Shown here: one piece after another, positions 23,376 through 33,125 of the stretch
How positions within the stretch are numbered: the stretch's first letter is position 1
How the letters are laid out: each line of letters opens with the position of its first letter
NCBI GenBank assembly: GCA_022749995.1
Contig: JAKIWO010000008.1
Location: forward strand, 1 to 37,543
Origin: Thermoplasmata archaeon
GTDB lineage: Archaea; Thermoplasmatota; Thermoplasmata; Lutacidiplasmatales; UBA184
Reading direction: 5' to 3'
DNA: 37,543 bases
The notes under the pieces: generated by a model
Databases searched by the model: none
What the model was told of the DNA's origin: nothing
Seen by the model: the letters and a program-made list of their open reading frames with translations, nothing else
Made by a program: the position numbers and the translations under genes

Positions 23376-25391
23376 ATGCCCGGAACGCCGAGCCTGGCGC
23401 AGCAGCTCGGCGCGAAGCAGCGCGAGATCTCCGTCGCAGAATTCTTCGAGCGCAACCGGCAGATCCTGGGCTTCGACAACCCGCTCCGCGCCGCGCTCAC
23501 CACGGTGAAGGAAGCGGTCGACAACGCCCTCGACGCCTGCGAAGAGGCCCGAGTGCTTCCCGAGATCCAAGTCGAGATCGCCAAGGAGGGGACCGAGCGG
23601 CTTCGGATCGCCGTCGAGGACAACGGCCCGGGGATCGTCAAGAAGCAGATCCCGAACGTCTTCGCGAGGCTCCTCTACGGCTCCCGGTTCCATGCCAACC
23701 GGCAGTCGCGCGGCCAGCAAGGGATCGGCATCTCGGCCGCGGTGCTCTACGCGGCGCTCACTACCGCCCGCCCGGCCCGCATCCGATCCAAGGTCGCCGA
23801 GGAAGAGGCCGCGCACGTCGCGGAGCTGCTGATCGACACGCAGCACAACCAGCCCCGGATCGTCTCGGAGGAGCTCGAGCTCTGGGACCGCCCCCAAGGG
23901 ACGCGGGTGGAGCTCGTACTCAAGGCGCGGTACACTCGGGGTCGGCAGTCGCCGTTTGATTACCTCCGCAACACGGCCATCGTCAACCCGCACGCACGGA
24001 TCGTCCTGATCGAGCCGGACGGAACCCGCATCACCTGGGATCGGGTCAGCACTGAGGTCCCTCCGGTCCCGAAGGAGATCCCGCCCCACCCGCATGGGCT
24101 CGAGCTGGGCGAGCTCGCCTACCGCCTCAAAGCCTCGAAATTCACCTCGCTCCGAGAGACGCTCACCAAGGACTTCGCCGGCGTGACCCCCCGCGCACTC
24201 CGAGAGGTGCTGGCGCTCGGGAAGTTCACCGGCAAGGAGTCACCGGAGGAGGTTCACGGCGAGGAGCTGGAGCGCCTGCTGCGGGTCCTCCATGAGGTGC
24301 CGCTGCTGCCCCCCAACACGGAGGCGCTCTCCCCCATCGGACCGCTGCTCATCAAGCGCGGCCTGCGCAATGTCCTCGGAGAGATTCGACCGGACTTCTT
24401 CGCACCGCCGGTGAGTCGGCCGCCCAAGGTGCGGGGAGGGAACCCCTTCCTCGTCGAAGTGGGCTTGGTCTACGGCGGCGGCCTGCCCGCGGACCAGCCG
24501 ATGCAGCTGCTTCGGTTCGCCAACCGGGTCCCTCTCCTCTTCCAGCAGGGCGCCTGCGCCATCACCACCGCGGTCTCCAACCTGGACTGGAGGCGGTACG
24601 GTCTGGATCAGAAGGGCGGCAACGGCCTACCGGTTGGCCCCTGCCTGCTGCTCGTCCACCTCGCGTCGACCAAGGTGCCGTTCACGAGCGAGGCCAAGGA
24701 GGCCGTCGCCGAGGACCCGGAGATCGACAAGGAGCTCACCCTGGCACTCCAGGGGGCCGCCCGCCACCTGCGGACCCACCTGTCCCGGCGCAGCCGGCGC
24801 GATCTGGCGTCGGAGAAGTTCATCATCATCCAGCGGATCCTTCCCCAACTCGCGGAAAAGGCGAGCCGATTGGCCGGCAAGCCCGTCCCGGACCTGACCC
24901 CCGTGATCACGAAGATCATGGACGTGGTCGCCCTGGAGGCGACCAGCGGGCCGGGGCCATCTCCCTCGGAGTCATCGGTGACGGTCGAACTCACGAACTA
25001 CACTCCACGCGCCCGCGTGCTCGAGCTCTTCGTGGAGATGCCGCCGGAGGATCTCGCCTCGGCCACGCTCGAGCCGCTGCCGGAGGGGACCGACGCCGAG
25101 CTCGGCCGGGCCTGGTGGACGCTCGAGAAGCTCGCGCCGAGCGCCCGCTCCCGCCTCACCCTGCGGTTCCCGAAGTCCTGCGAGGTCGAGCTCAACGACC
25201 TCGACTGGTTCATCGCGGGCGTCGACGAGGCGCACCTGCTGGGGGCCGAGTCGCTGCCGGGCGACTGGGAGGTCCGCCTCCCGCGGGCGATCATCGAGGC
25301 GGCCGAAGGAGCCTCCGCCGAGAGTTCACGCGACGAAGCGGAGGTGGATTACGATGGCGAAGAAGCCCACGCCGCCCTCGAAGACGAGTAA
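23376..25391 (+). CDS. top6B: DNA topoisomerase VI subunit B
   Basis: The 671-residue ATPase subunit begins with a GHKL fold. KEAVDNALDACEEA has E46 and N50, the catalytic base and Mg2+ ligand. VEDNGPGI is the G1 box and SRGQQGIGISAAVLY the glycine-rich ATP lid. A helix-two-turn-helix-like stretch (about 255-295, SLRETLTKDFAGVTPRALRE) follows. The transducer domain includes STKVPFTSEAKEAVA with the ATP-sensing switch lysine. A C-terminal Ig-like domain (about 525-640, VELTNYTPRARVLELFVEMP) and an acidic tail complete it. Dimerisation on ATP binding drives strand passage by the A2 core. The gene overlaps top6A by 38 bp. Confidence 0.96.
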   Translation: MPGTPSLAQQLGAKQREISVAEFFERNRQILGFDNPLRAALTTVKEAVDNALDACEEARVLPEIQVEIAKEGTERLRIAVEDNGPGIVKKQIPNVFARLLYGSRFHANRQSRGQQGIGISAAVLYAALTTARPARIRSKVAEEEAAHVAELLIDTQHNQPRIVSEELELWDRPQGTRVELVLKARYTRGRQSPFDYLRNTAIVNPHARIVLIEPDGTRITWDRVSTEVPPVPKEIPPHPHGLELGELAYRLKASKFTSLRETLTKDFAGVTPRALREVLALGKFTGKESPEEVHGEELERLLRVLHEVPLLPPNTEALSPIGPLLIKRGLRNVLGEIRPDFFAPPVSRPPKVRGGNPFLVEVGLVYGGGLPADQPMQLLRFANRVPLLFQQGACAITTAVSNLDWRRYGLDQKGGNGLPVGPCLLLVHLASTKVPFTSEAKEAVAEDPEIDKELTLALQGAARHLRTHLSRRSRRDLASEKFIIIQRILPQLAEKASRLAGKPVPDLTPVITKIMDVVALEATSGPGPSPSESSVTVELTNYTPRARVLELFVEMPPEDLASATLEPLPEGTDAELGRAWWTLEKLAPSARSRLTLRFPKSCEVELNDLDWFIAGVDEAHLLGAESLPGDWEVRLPRAIIEAAEGASAESSRDEAEVDYDGEEAHAALEDE

Positions 25392-26484
25392 GGCGAGCGA
25401 GCGTCACGCGCTGGCGCTCGCCCCTACGCTCGCGCTCGCCCGCGAGGTGTACGACCAGCTCTACGCGGGGGAGATCCCCCGGATGCGCCTGCCGCTGCGC
25501 ACCAAGCAGAACATCGCCTTCCAGATGCGGGAAGGCGTGTGGAAGCTCGGCCGGGCGATGGGAACGCGCTCGGCGCGCAAGCGGGACGGCGCGCTCATGC
25601 TGCTGCGGACCTTCTGCCTGGTCGATTTCATCAACGAGATGGCCGCGGAGAACAAGACCTCCACGCTCCGCGAACTGTACTACATCTCCGAGGGCTGGCA
25701 GGACGGCAAGTTCCACAGCGAGGACGAGTCGAACCTGCTCATCGAGGACCTCGAGGTGCTCTGCGAGCGGCTGCGCGAGGATTTCCGGCTCCACCCCGAG
25801 GAGAACGGCGCCTCGGTGATCGGCGACCTGACCTTGAAGGAACGCAACCGCAAGGGGCTCGTCAAGTCGATCAACTGCCGCGACGATGTGGGGGACGGTG
25901 GCTACGCCCTGCCGTTCAACGTCGAGAAGGAGAAGATCGAGCTGGTCAAGACCGGCGCGAAGTTCGTCATCGCCATCGAGTGCGGCGGCATGGTCGACCG
26001 GCTCGCCGAGAACGGCTTCGACGAGGAGCACCACGCGCTGCTCCTGCATCTCAAGGGCCAACCGGCCCGGTCCACGCGTCGGTTCCTGAAGCGGCTCAAC
26101 GAGGAGCTCAAGCTACCGGTGGTGGTCTTCACGGACGGCGATCCGTGGTCGTTCCGGATCTTCGCGAGCGTCGCGTACGGGGCGATCAAGACCGCCCACC
26201 TCTCCCACTACCTGGCCACGCCGTCGGCCGAGTTCCTCGGCGTGACACCGAGCGACATCGAGACCTACCAGCTGCCCTCCGACAAGCTCACCGAGCAGGA
26301 CGTGCGGGCGCTCCAGGCCGAGCTCACCGACCCGAGGTTCCAGACCGCCGAGTGGCGGAGCGAGATCGAGCTGATGCTCAAGAACGGCAAGAAGGCCGAG
26401 CAGCAGTCGCTCGCCAAGTACGGGCTCAACTACGTGACCGAGAAGTACCTGCCCGAGAAGCTGGGCGAGCTCGGAATGATCTAG
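25354..26484 (+). CDS. top6A: DNA topoisomerase VI subunit A (Spo11-like)
   Basis: The 376-residue product has the winged-helix CAP domain with TSTLRELYYISEGW; the DNA-cleaving tyrosine is in the Y109-Y110 pair. The Toprim domain follows, with E209 in IAIECGGM and D261/D263 in FTDGDPWSFRIFASVAYGAI. These bind the metals needed for cleavage. Together with Top6B it forms the heterotetramer that relaxes and decatenates DNA. Its start is inside the end of top6B (38-bp overlap), suggesting coupled translation. It converges with the kelch/PKD gene, whose stop lies 12 bp beyond. Confidence 0.96.
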   Translation: MAKKPTPPSKTSKASERHALALAPTLALAREVYDQLYAGEIPRMRLPLRTKQNIAFQMREGVWKLGRAMGTRSARKRDGALMLLRTFCLVDFINEMAAENKTSTLRELYYISEGWQDGKFHSEDESNLLIEDLEVLCERLREDFRLHPEENGASVIGDLTLKERNRKGLVKSINCRDDVGDGGYALPFNVEKEKIELVKTGAKFVIAIECGGMVDRLAENGFDEEHHALLLHLKGQPARSTRRFLKRLNEELKLPVVVFTDGDPWSFRIFASVAYGAIKTAHLSHYLATPSAEFLGVTPSDIETYQLPSDKLTEQDVRALQAELTDPRFQTAEWRSEIELMLKNGKKAEQQSLAKYGLNYVTEKYLPEKLGELGMI

Positions 26485-26496
26485 GCCGAGCCGGCC

Positions 26497-28602
26497 CTAC
26501 CTCGGGGCGCTCGCCGGCGGACCCGGTGGTGGGCGGCGTCGGCGGGACACCAGGAGCGCGGAACCCAGCACCCCGACGGCGAGGAGGACCGCCACACCGG
26601 CCCAGAACCAGAGCGGAGGGCTCGAATTCGAGGAGGAGCCTCCCGGTGTCGAGCCGCTGGGGTTGGACGCTGGTCCCACCTCGACCGTGAACCGGACCGA
26701 GGTCGAGCCGCCGGCCGAGTCGTTCACCCACAGGTGCCCGACGAACGCCCCCGGCGAGGAGTAGGTGTGGGTCGGCGTGGCGAATCCGCTCGAGCCGCCG
26801 TCGCCGAACAGCCAGGAGAAGTTGAACGGTCCGGTGCCGCCGGAGACATTGGCGAGCAGCGTGGCGACCGAGCCGGCGGCGGGGTTCGTAGGATTGACCC
26901 GAACGGACGCGTTCGGGTCCGCACTGACGGTCTCCTGGACCGATGCCGAGGCGATCCCCTGGTGGGTGTCGGTCAGGTTCACGACGACGGCGTAGCTCCC
27001 GGCGGTGGTGTAGGTGTGGGACGCGCTAGCTCCCGTGCCGACCCCACCATCACCGAAGCTCCAGGTGTAGCTGAACGGGCCGACGCCGTACGTCGGCGTG
27101 GCGATGAACATCACCGCGTGCCCCACGTCCCCGCTGGCGGGCGCCGCGAGGACCGCCACGAGTGGCCCGGCGCTGATGGCGACGGGCGCGGCGGTGCCGG
27201 TGGCCAGCTCCCCCACGCCGTCGGTCAGGTTGACCGAGCCCGTGTAGTTCCCGGGGTGCGTGTAAACGTGCGTCGTCGTGAGTTGCGTTCCGTCCCCCGA
27301 GACCACGCCCAGGGTCCCGTCGCCAAAGTAGACGGTCCCGCCAAACGGACCCGTGCCGCCAGAGAGCGGTATCGTGAATCCGATGGTCTGGGAGGTCTCC
27401 GCCGCGGAGACGTTCGCGCCGATGGAGGCTGCGAGCGGGAACTCGAACACCCACGTGTCGTTGCCGCTACTGGTATTGAGGGCACCGCCAAACAGCACCG
27501 GGGTCTGGCCCGTTGGGTCCAGCGCCAGCGCGTACGAGCCACGAACCGACGGCGCGAGGGCGGGGGCGAGCAGCGTCCAGGTCCCTGCGAAGAAGCTCCA
27601 GGTCGTGTTGTCCAGCGCAAAGCCGGCCGTGATCCCGCCGAACAGGATCACCTCTCCGAGCTTCGGTGAGTACACCATCGAGGCATCGGTGCGGTTCACC
27701 GGGCTGCTCGAAGGAAACTCGGCCCACCACTGGCCCGAGTAGAGCTCCCAGGTCGAGCCGATGACGCCGAGGCACAGGAATCCACCGCATCCGCCGAAGA
27801 GGAGCAGCACCTGGTCGGCGACGTCGAAGGTCATGGCGGAATAACCGACCGCGGGGGGGGCGAGCGAGGGGGTGAGCTGCACCCAGCCGGACCAGCCGGC
27901 CCACACCCAGGTGTCGTTGGTGCAGACGGCGTTGAGACCGGACGTCACGCAGCCCCCGAACAGCACCGAGCCGTTCTCCTCGGGCTGGGGGTCGAAGGTC
28001 ATCGAAGCGCCCGCCCGTGGGCTGGGGGCCATCGGCCCGACGAAACCGAGGTTCGTCCACCGGCCGCCGTGGAATAGCCAGGTGTCATTGAAGTAGCCGA
28101 GGGTACCGTCGCCGCCGAACAGGAGCACCCCTTGCATGTTCGCATCGTAGTCCATGCTCGCCGAGTTTCGGGCGGGCGGAGCGTCCGAAGGGTTGGTGAT
28201 GTTATGCCAGGAACCGTTGGCGAGCACCCACGTCTGATTCGACGGGCAGGCGATCAGGAGGCATCCGCCGAACAGCACGGTCTCGTTGTCGCCGGGAGCG
28301 GCGTCGAACGCGGAGGAGCTCTCGCTGCCCCGCGGCGGAGCGGCTCCGCTGAGGGTCCCGGTCACGTTGACCCAGGTGGGTTTGGGCTGCGGCGGGGTCA
28401 CAATATCCGGCGGGGGAGCGAGCGCTGGGTGTGTGCGCGGGGCGGTGGAAGGCTCGGTAGCCGCCGGCAGGGCTCGAGCATGGAACCCGGCCGGTACGGT
28501 CAGGGCCGACAGGAGCAGCACGGCAGGAACGACGAGCGACAGCAGAGCCCTCGTGCGGAACGCTCCCCGATGGTCTGGCGACCCTCCACGACCTGCGCGC
28601 AT
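26497..28602 (-). CDS. Membrane-anchored surface protein with kelch propeller and three PKD domains
   Basis: From the ATG at 28602 this gives 701 residues. A signal peptide (ALLSLVVPAVLLLSALTVPA, about 17-36) leads into six kelch-type repeats (about 95-385), each with a (V/L)LFGG core and an NDTW-like strand. Three PKD/Ig-like domains follow (about 385-635), marked by YFGDGT, WSFGDGG and WLFGDGG with HVYTHPGNY, HTYTTAGSY and HTYSSPGAF. A Ser/Gly/Pro-rich linker, one membrane helix (FWAGVAVLLAVGVLGSALLV) and a basic tail complete it. Many N-x-S/T sequons suggest heavy glycosylation. It probably binds glycans or other surface proteins; the ligand is unknown. It starts 12 bp after the stop of the larger kelch gene. 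Confidence 0.87.
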   Translation of the reverse strand: MRAGRGGSPDHRGAFRTRALLSLVVPAVLLLSALTVPAGFHARALPAATEPSTAPRTHPALAPPPDIVTPPQPKPTWVNVTGTLSGAAPPRGSESSSAFDAAPGDNETVLFGGCLLIACPSNQTWVLANGSWHNITNPSDAPPARNSASMDYDANMQGVLLFGGDGTLGYFNDTWLFHGGRWTNLGFVGPMAPSPRAGASMTFDPQPEENGSVLFGGCVTSGLNAVCTNDTWVWAGWSGWVQLTPSLAPPAVGYSAMTFDVADQVLLLFGGCGGFLCLGVIGSTWELYSGQWWAEFPSSSPVNRTDASMVYSPKLGEVILFGGITAGFALDNTTWSFFAGTWTLLAPALAPSVRGSYALALDPTGQTPVLFGGALNTSSGNDTWVFEFPLAASIGANVSAAETSQTIGFTIPLSGGTGPFGGTVYFGDGTLGVVSGDGTQLTTTHVYTHPGNYTGSVNLTDGVGELATGTAAPVAISAGPLVAVLAAPASGDVGHAVMFIATPTYGVGPFSYTWSFGDGGVGTGASASHTYTTAGSYAVVVNLTDTHQGIASASVQETVSADPNASVRVNPTNPAAGSVATLLANVSGGTGPFNFSWLFGDGGSSGFATPTHTYSSPGAFVGHLWVNDSAGGSTSVRFTVEVGPASNPSGSTPGGSSSNSSPPLWFWAGVAVLLAVGVLGSALLVSRRRRPPPGPPASAPR

Positions 28603-28613
28603 CCGAACGCTCC

Positions 28614-31600
28614 CTATCCTGTTCCTCCCGAGGAAGAACGGGGAGGGGGAGTCGGACCTTCGGGCGGCCCGGAAGGACCGGCCGGGCCGGACCAAGGAGT
28701 GGGCGCCGCCTTTCCGCCGGCCGGAGGTCGGCCGCGCGTGCCGACGGCAATGACGGCCAGCACCAGCACCACGGCAGCGGCGATCACGGCGAGGTAGAGC
28801 GCGTAGGTGGAGCTCGAGACCGAGCTCTTGCCGGAGGAGGACGAAGCGGAGGCCCCGCCGACGGGTAGGGGCACCGGGATCAGATCGGCCGAGAGCTCGG
28901 CGAAGGAGAGCGTCTTGATCGGCTGGCTATGGTTGCCGTTGGTCTGGAGCCCGTAGAGCAGCACCGAGCTCCCCGCCTGGACCACGCCGTAGCTCTCGAG
29001 GTTCGGTTCGCTGACGGCTGTGAAGTTGGAGAAGGCCGAAGCGACCGGAGGAGAACCCGAGACACTGACCGTCCATCCCTGGATCCCGAGACCGGTACGG
29101 ACGAACAGGTAGTACGTGTTCCCGCTAAGAATCCCTTGGGCCTCCGACGTGTTCCCGCCGAGCGCGAGCGAGGCGATGCTCTGGTGCCCACCGGTGTCGT
29201 ACAGCACGAGCTTCGAGCCGTTCGGCTCCCGATACAGCAGCACGAGGCTCGAGGAGGAGCCCGTCACGAAACTGGCCGAGATGAGGCTGGCATTGCTCGG
29301 CAGTCCGGAGGCGATGGGGACGGGAGTTCCGCCGGCCACGTTGACGAGGGAGTAGTTCCCCCCGAGGTCTTCGACCACGGCCTGGCCCGTCGACCCCCGG
29401 ACGGAGAGCACCTGGCTCATCCCCGTCACCCTGGCGCTCGAGATCAACGCGCCGGAACTCACGTTGTACTGGTCCAGCCACTCGGGCGCGGAGTTCCCCA
29501 GCAGGAACTGGTGGGCGACCAGGACGAGCAGGGAGCCCGAGCTGTCGAGGGCGTACGACTGGGTGACCCCCGGGGAACCCCCGCCCCGGCTCCAATCCTG
29601 GACCGGTCCCCAGCTCCCGTTGTTCGGGTAATACCGGGCGCCGTGCAACGGTAGGTTGGTGATCCCGACGGGGGAGGCCAGCGAGGAGTCGTTCGAGGGC
29701 AACGCGGCCCAGACCACGTAGAGGCTGCCGTCGGAGAGTGTGGTCGCGCGGGGGTTGGTAGGCACGAATCCGGGGTCGGCCGGAAGGGCCAGCGCCGTGA
29801 GCTGGTTGGTCCCGGCCTGCAGGTGGAGGCCGGAAACTCCCATCCCCTGCGCGACGGGCAGCGACGAGTTGTCGTCCGTGTAGAACAGATACGCGCCGTT
29901 GGCGGCCGCGGCGGCCGAGAGCTCCGCGCCCGGATAGATATTCGAGATCGCCGGGCCGCTCGAGCCGCCAGCGTGCCAGACGTTCGAGTCGTAGCCGGGC
30001 ACGTTGTAGTAGCGAGAGTGGAGCACCCAACTCGTGTTCCTGCCATCGTTGTAGCACTGGGAGCACGCCGCGGGCAGCGCGGAGAGCGGGGAGGCCGGCG
30101 GCGGGTCCCAGGAGTAGATCGTCCCGCCAAAGAGCGTCCACGAGTCGGACCAGAACAGGAACTGGGCTTGAACGAACACCGAGCCGTTCACCCAGCCGGC
30201 GGCGATGGAGAGGCTCGGACTCGTGTAGAACTCGAGGGCGACGGAGAGCGTCCCGCCGATACCGACGGAGGCGATCCCGATGCCGAAGGAGATGGCGACC
30301 GAGAGCGGGAGGGTGAAGCTCCCGTAGAACTTCTCGATCATGACGCCGATCCCGGCGATGACCTCCTGGGAGGTCTGGGTGGTCGGCGCCAGCATCATCC
30401 CGAGAGTGACCGACGGACTCACGCTCAAGTCGAGCACGAAGCCGATGGTGACGCCGAGGATCTCGAAGCCGTAGATCGGGACGCTGCCCGAGAAAGTGCC
30501 CTGGACCGACACGTCGGCCGAGGCGCTCTCCCAGACGATCCCCTGGGTGCCGGCTTCGACGTAGAAACTGCCTTGAAGGGACAGCGAGGCGCTCAGCGAG
30601 AGACTGAACACTCCCAGATCGATCGTCGGGGGATTGACCGAGAGCTTGCCGCTGAGATTGAAGAAGCCCGTCGAGCTGCCGCTGAAGACGACCGTGATCG
30701 CCGGAATGAGCGAGTAGCTGCCCCCGACGAGCGGAACCGGGAGGCTGAAGCCCAGCGCGTCCCCGATGTTCCACTGGTAGGTCTCGTCGATCGTGAACGT
30801 CTTGTTGTAGGGGCCGGGCCCACTCGTGTGGATGCTCTGGGTGGCACCGGTGTACTGGAACAGCGAGAGCAGCCACGAGGGCGTGTTGACCATGACGATG
30901 GAGTAGCTCGTGTTCTCCGTCCAATTGCCGAACTGGGCGGTGGCCAGGATGGTCGCGCCGTTGGCCACCGACTGCATGCCCACCGTCGTGTCCCAGTACT
31001 CCGGCTGCCCCGACCGCTGGTGGAAGGTGAGCGGCGAGCCCCCGAGCGTGGCGACCATGCTGAGCGGAGGTCCGTTGGCGACCTCTGCGTACACCGTGAA
31101 CGCGTTCTGGAAGTTCACGTTGGCGTAGAAGTAGGTCACGTACTCCGAGTAGACTCGGATCGACTCGGGGGGCAGGATGCTGAAGGTCCAGTTCGCCGTG
31201 GCGTAGTCGGAGTTGTTGAGGGCGTCGACGACCTTCACCGTCAGCCGGTAGATGTTGAACGCCTTCGGCGAGGGCGTGCAGTTGACGTTGACCACACCGA
31301 AGTACGGCAGCGTCGGAGTGTGCCCGTTGGTCAGGACGGCACAACCGCCGCCCGTCAAGGCGTTAGAATTCCGTTCTCCTTTGAGGAAGAACTGGTAGGT
31401 GAGGTCCCCCGAGCCGCCGTACCCGATGACCGTGAACGGGATCTTGAACAGCACGAGCTGAGCCGCCGTGTCGATGGAACTCGGTCCGGAGAGGGACGCG
31501 TGGACGATCGCGTAGAATCGCCAGGTCTCGTTGAGGAAGTTGCCCCCGCCGACCCCGCCGAAGATGTAGAAGTAGTTGTCCGAGAAGTCGCTCGCGTAGC

Positions 31601-33101
31601 CCATCTCGGCGCGACCGTACGGATCGCCGGGGTCGCTCTCGTTCCGCCAGACGAATCCTCCCCCCGGAGGCAGCGTGTACACCCACGTGTCGTTCAGCCA
31701 GGTCGGGTAGCCGAACGGTCGGGAGCCGTTGCAGAGGCCGTTGAGCCCCTCGATCGGCGTTCCGATCCCTCCGTAGAGCACGAACCGCGCGTTCTTCGGA
31801 CTCCAGCCCAGCGCGGCATTGACGCGGCCGCAGGGCGGAGTCATGATCGGGGTCGGCGCGGCCGGGTGGGGCACCTCCGCGCCGGGGGCACTGGGAAGGT
31901 GCGGAGCGCACAGGCCGTCCGAGGCGTCGTCGCCCCAGCCGGTCTGGGCGAGCCAATGGCCCTTGTAGAACCACCAGGCCACGGAGGAGATCCCGGTGGT
32001 GAAGTAGGCCCCGTTGTTGCAGTAGTTCTGGATCAGGGTGCTGCCGTCCTCCCCGCCGTAGATCATCACGTAGCCGGAGGGGGAGTTCGCGATGGCCGCG
32101 CCCGCGCGCGGCTCGGGCGCGAGGTTGCTCTGGTACCCGTACACCCCGCCCTCGTCGGCGGTGATGTTCGTCCAGTACCCGTTCGAGAACTGCCAGGTGT
32201 CGCCGAACGCGCCGCCGTAGGCGTCGGAGCCGCCGAACAGGAGGACGTAGTTGTCGGAGGGGTCGTAGACCATCGAGCCGTCGTATCGCGGGGCAGGAGG
32301 CTGCCCCGCGGCCGAGGTGACATTGTGCCAGGCGTTGCTGTAGAACAGCCAGCTGTCGCTGTACACTTGGTAGGACGAGTTACTGTAAATGTACCCCCCG
32401 AACAGCAGGAGCGCCTGCATCGCCGGGTAGTAGGCCAGCATCGCGCCCGAGCGAGGGGACGGGCAACTCGTGGCGGTGCAGCTGGTATTCCGTATGAGGG
32501 GCGTCCAGGTGTCGCCGTGGAAACTCCAGGTGTCCTGGAAGAACCCGTTCTGGAGCGTCCCCGGGATGACCCCGTATCCACCGAACAGGATCACGTCGTG
32601 ACCGGACGGATAGTAGACCGTCGCTGGGAAGATGCGCTCGGAGGGCGAGATTCCCGTCGGCGGGGTGATATTGGTCCAGGAGGAGAGCGGACCCCCCAGG
32701 GGCGTGGGAGTCGCGGGCGCGAAGGGGTAGCCACCGCAACCGGGGGCTGCGCCAAGCAGGCAGATCGCGGCGAGGTTGGGGATGCGAGTCGGCGCCGACA
32801 CCGGGGCGCTCCTCACCGTCGGGGCGGGGGGAGCGACGATCTGGGCTGCAGCGGGAAGGAGCGCCGTGATCGGGGCGTGGGCCGGGCCGACGATGAGCGC
32901 CGTCGCCGAGGGAACTCCCGACAGCAGCAGGATCGCCACGACGGCGACGGAGCCCACGACGATCCGGGACTTGAGTGAACGGACCTTCCGGGTAGCCGCG
33001 CCCGGTTCACGGCCTCGCAGCAGCCGGATCGAAGGCAGCACGCCCGGAAGGGAGTCGAGGGAACCGATAGTCGGGCCCGGGCGATTCGAGCCTCCCCCCA
33101 T
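28614..33101 (-). CDS. Giant membrane-anchored kelch-repeat surface protein
   Basis: From the ATG at 33101 this is about 1495 residues. A basic N-terminus precedes a hydrophobic signal or anchor (IVVGSVAVVAILLLSGVPSA). Six kelch repeats follow (about 150-545), with LFGG or IFGG cores. Next is a PKD/Ig-like region (about 550-690) and an unusual block (about 795-1000) of short hydrophobic strands. The final third (about 1030-1430) looks like a second beta-propeller. One membrane helix (YLAVIAAAVVLVLAVIAVG) and a Pro/Gly-rich tail close the chain. Dozens of N-x-S/T sequons are present. A longer frame starts at 33134, but a TATA-like GTTTAAC lies within it, 28 bp before the ATG at 33101. Confidence 0.87.
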   Translation of the reverse strand: MGGGSNRPGPTIGSLDSLPGVLPSIRLLRGREPGAATRKVRSLKSRIVVGSVAVVAILLLSGVPSATALIVGPAHAPITALLPAAAQIVAPPAPTVRSAPVSAPTRIPNLAAICLLGAAPGCGGYPFAPATPTPLGGPLSSWTNITPPTGISPSERIFPATVYYPSGHDVILFGGYGVIPGTLQNGFFQDTWSFHGDTWTPLIRNTSCTATSCPSPRSGAMLAYYPAMQALLLFGGYIYSNSSYQVYSDSWLFYSNAWHNVTSAAGQPPAPRYDGSMVYDPSDNYVLLFGGSDAYGGAFGDTWQFSNGYWTNITADEGGVYGYQSNLAPEPRAGAAIANSPSGYVMIYGGEDGSTLIQNYCNNGAYFTTGISSVAWWFYKGHWLAQTGWGDDASDGLCAPHLPSAPGAEVPHPAAPTPIMTPPCGRVNAALGWSPKNARFVLYGGIGTPIEGLNGLCNGSRPFGYPTWLNDTWVYTLPPGGGFVWRNESDPGDPYGRAEMGYASDFSDNYFYIFGGVGGGNFLNETWRFYAIVHASLSGPSSIDTAAQLVLFKIPFTVIGYGGSGDLTYQFFLKGERNSNALTGGGCAVLTNGHTPTLPYFGVVNVNCTPSPKAFNIYRLTVKVVDALNNSDYATANWTFSILPPESIRVYSEYVTYFYANVNFQNAFTVYAEVANGPPLSMVATLGGSPLTFHQRSGQPEYWDTTVGMQSVANGATILATAQFGNWTENTSYSIVMVNTPSWLLSLFQYTGATQSIHTSGPGPYNKTFTIDETYQWNIGDALGFSLPVPLVGGSYSLIPAITVVFSGSSTGFFNLSGKLSVNPPTIDLGVFSLSLSASLSLQGSFYVEAGTQGIVWESASADVSVQGTFSGSVPIYGFEILGVTIGFVLDLSVSPSVTLGMMLAPTTQTSQEVIAGIGVMIEKFYGSFTLPLSVAISFGIGIASVGIGGTLSVALEFYTSPSLSIAAGWVNGSVFVQAQFLFWSDSWTLFGGTIYSWDPPPASPLSALPAACSQCYNDGRNTSWVLHSRYYNVPGYDSNVWHAGGSSGPAISNIYPGAELSAAAAANGAYLFYTDDNSSLPVAQGMGVSGLHLQAGTNQLTALALPADPGFVPTNPRATTLSDGSLYVVWAALPSNDSSLASPVGITNLPLHGARYYPNNGSWGPVQDWSRGGGSPGVTQSYALDSSGSLLVLVAHQFLLGNSAPEWLDQYNVSSGALISSARVTGMSQVLSVRGSTGQAVVEDLGGNYSLVNVAGGTPVPIASGLPSNASLISASFVTGSSSSLVLLYREPNGSKLVLYDTGGHQSIASLALGGNTSEAQGILSGNTYYLFVRTGLGIQGWTVSVSGSPPVASAFSNFTAVSEPNLESYGVVQAGSSVLLYGLQTNGNHSQPIKTLSFAELSADLIPVPLPVGGASASSSSGKSSVSSSTYALYLAVIAAAVVLVLAVIAVGTRGRPPAGGKAAPTPWSGPAGPSGPPEGPTPPPRSSSGGTG

Positions 33102-33125
33102 CCCGCGGGCGGCACCTCGACTCGC

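Noticed and set aside
22278-24095. A 605-codon minus-strand frame opposite the membrane protein, nitrilase and top6B
   Set aside because: It runs antisense across three well-supported genes and has a random-looking Arg/Pro/Glu-rich composition.
29823-32978. A 1051-codon open frame on the plus strand opposite the giant kelch gene
   Set aside because: It encodes a low-complexity Arg/Gly/Val/Asp/Glu-rich chain with no domain, and the minus strand has a coherent surface protein. Long antisense frames are expected in GC-rich genes.
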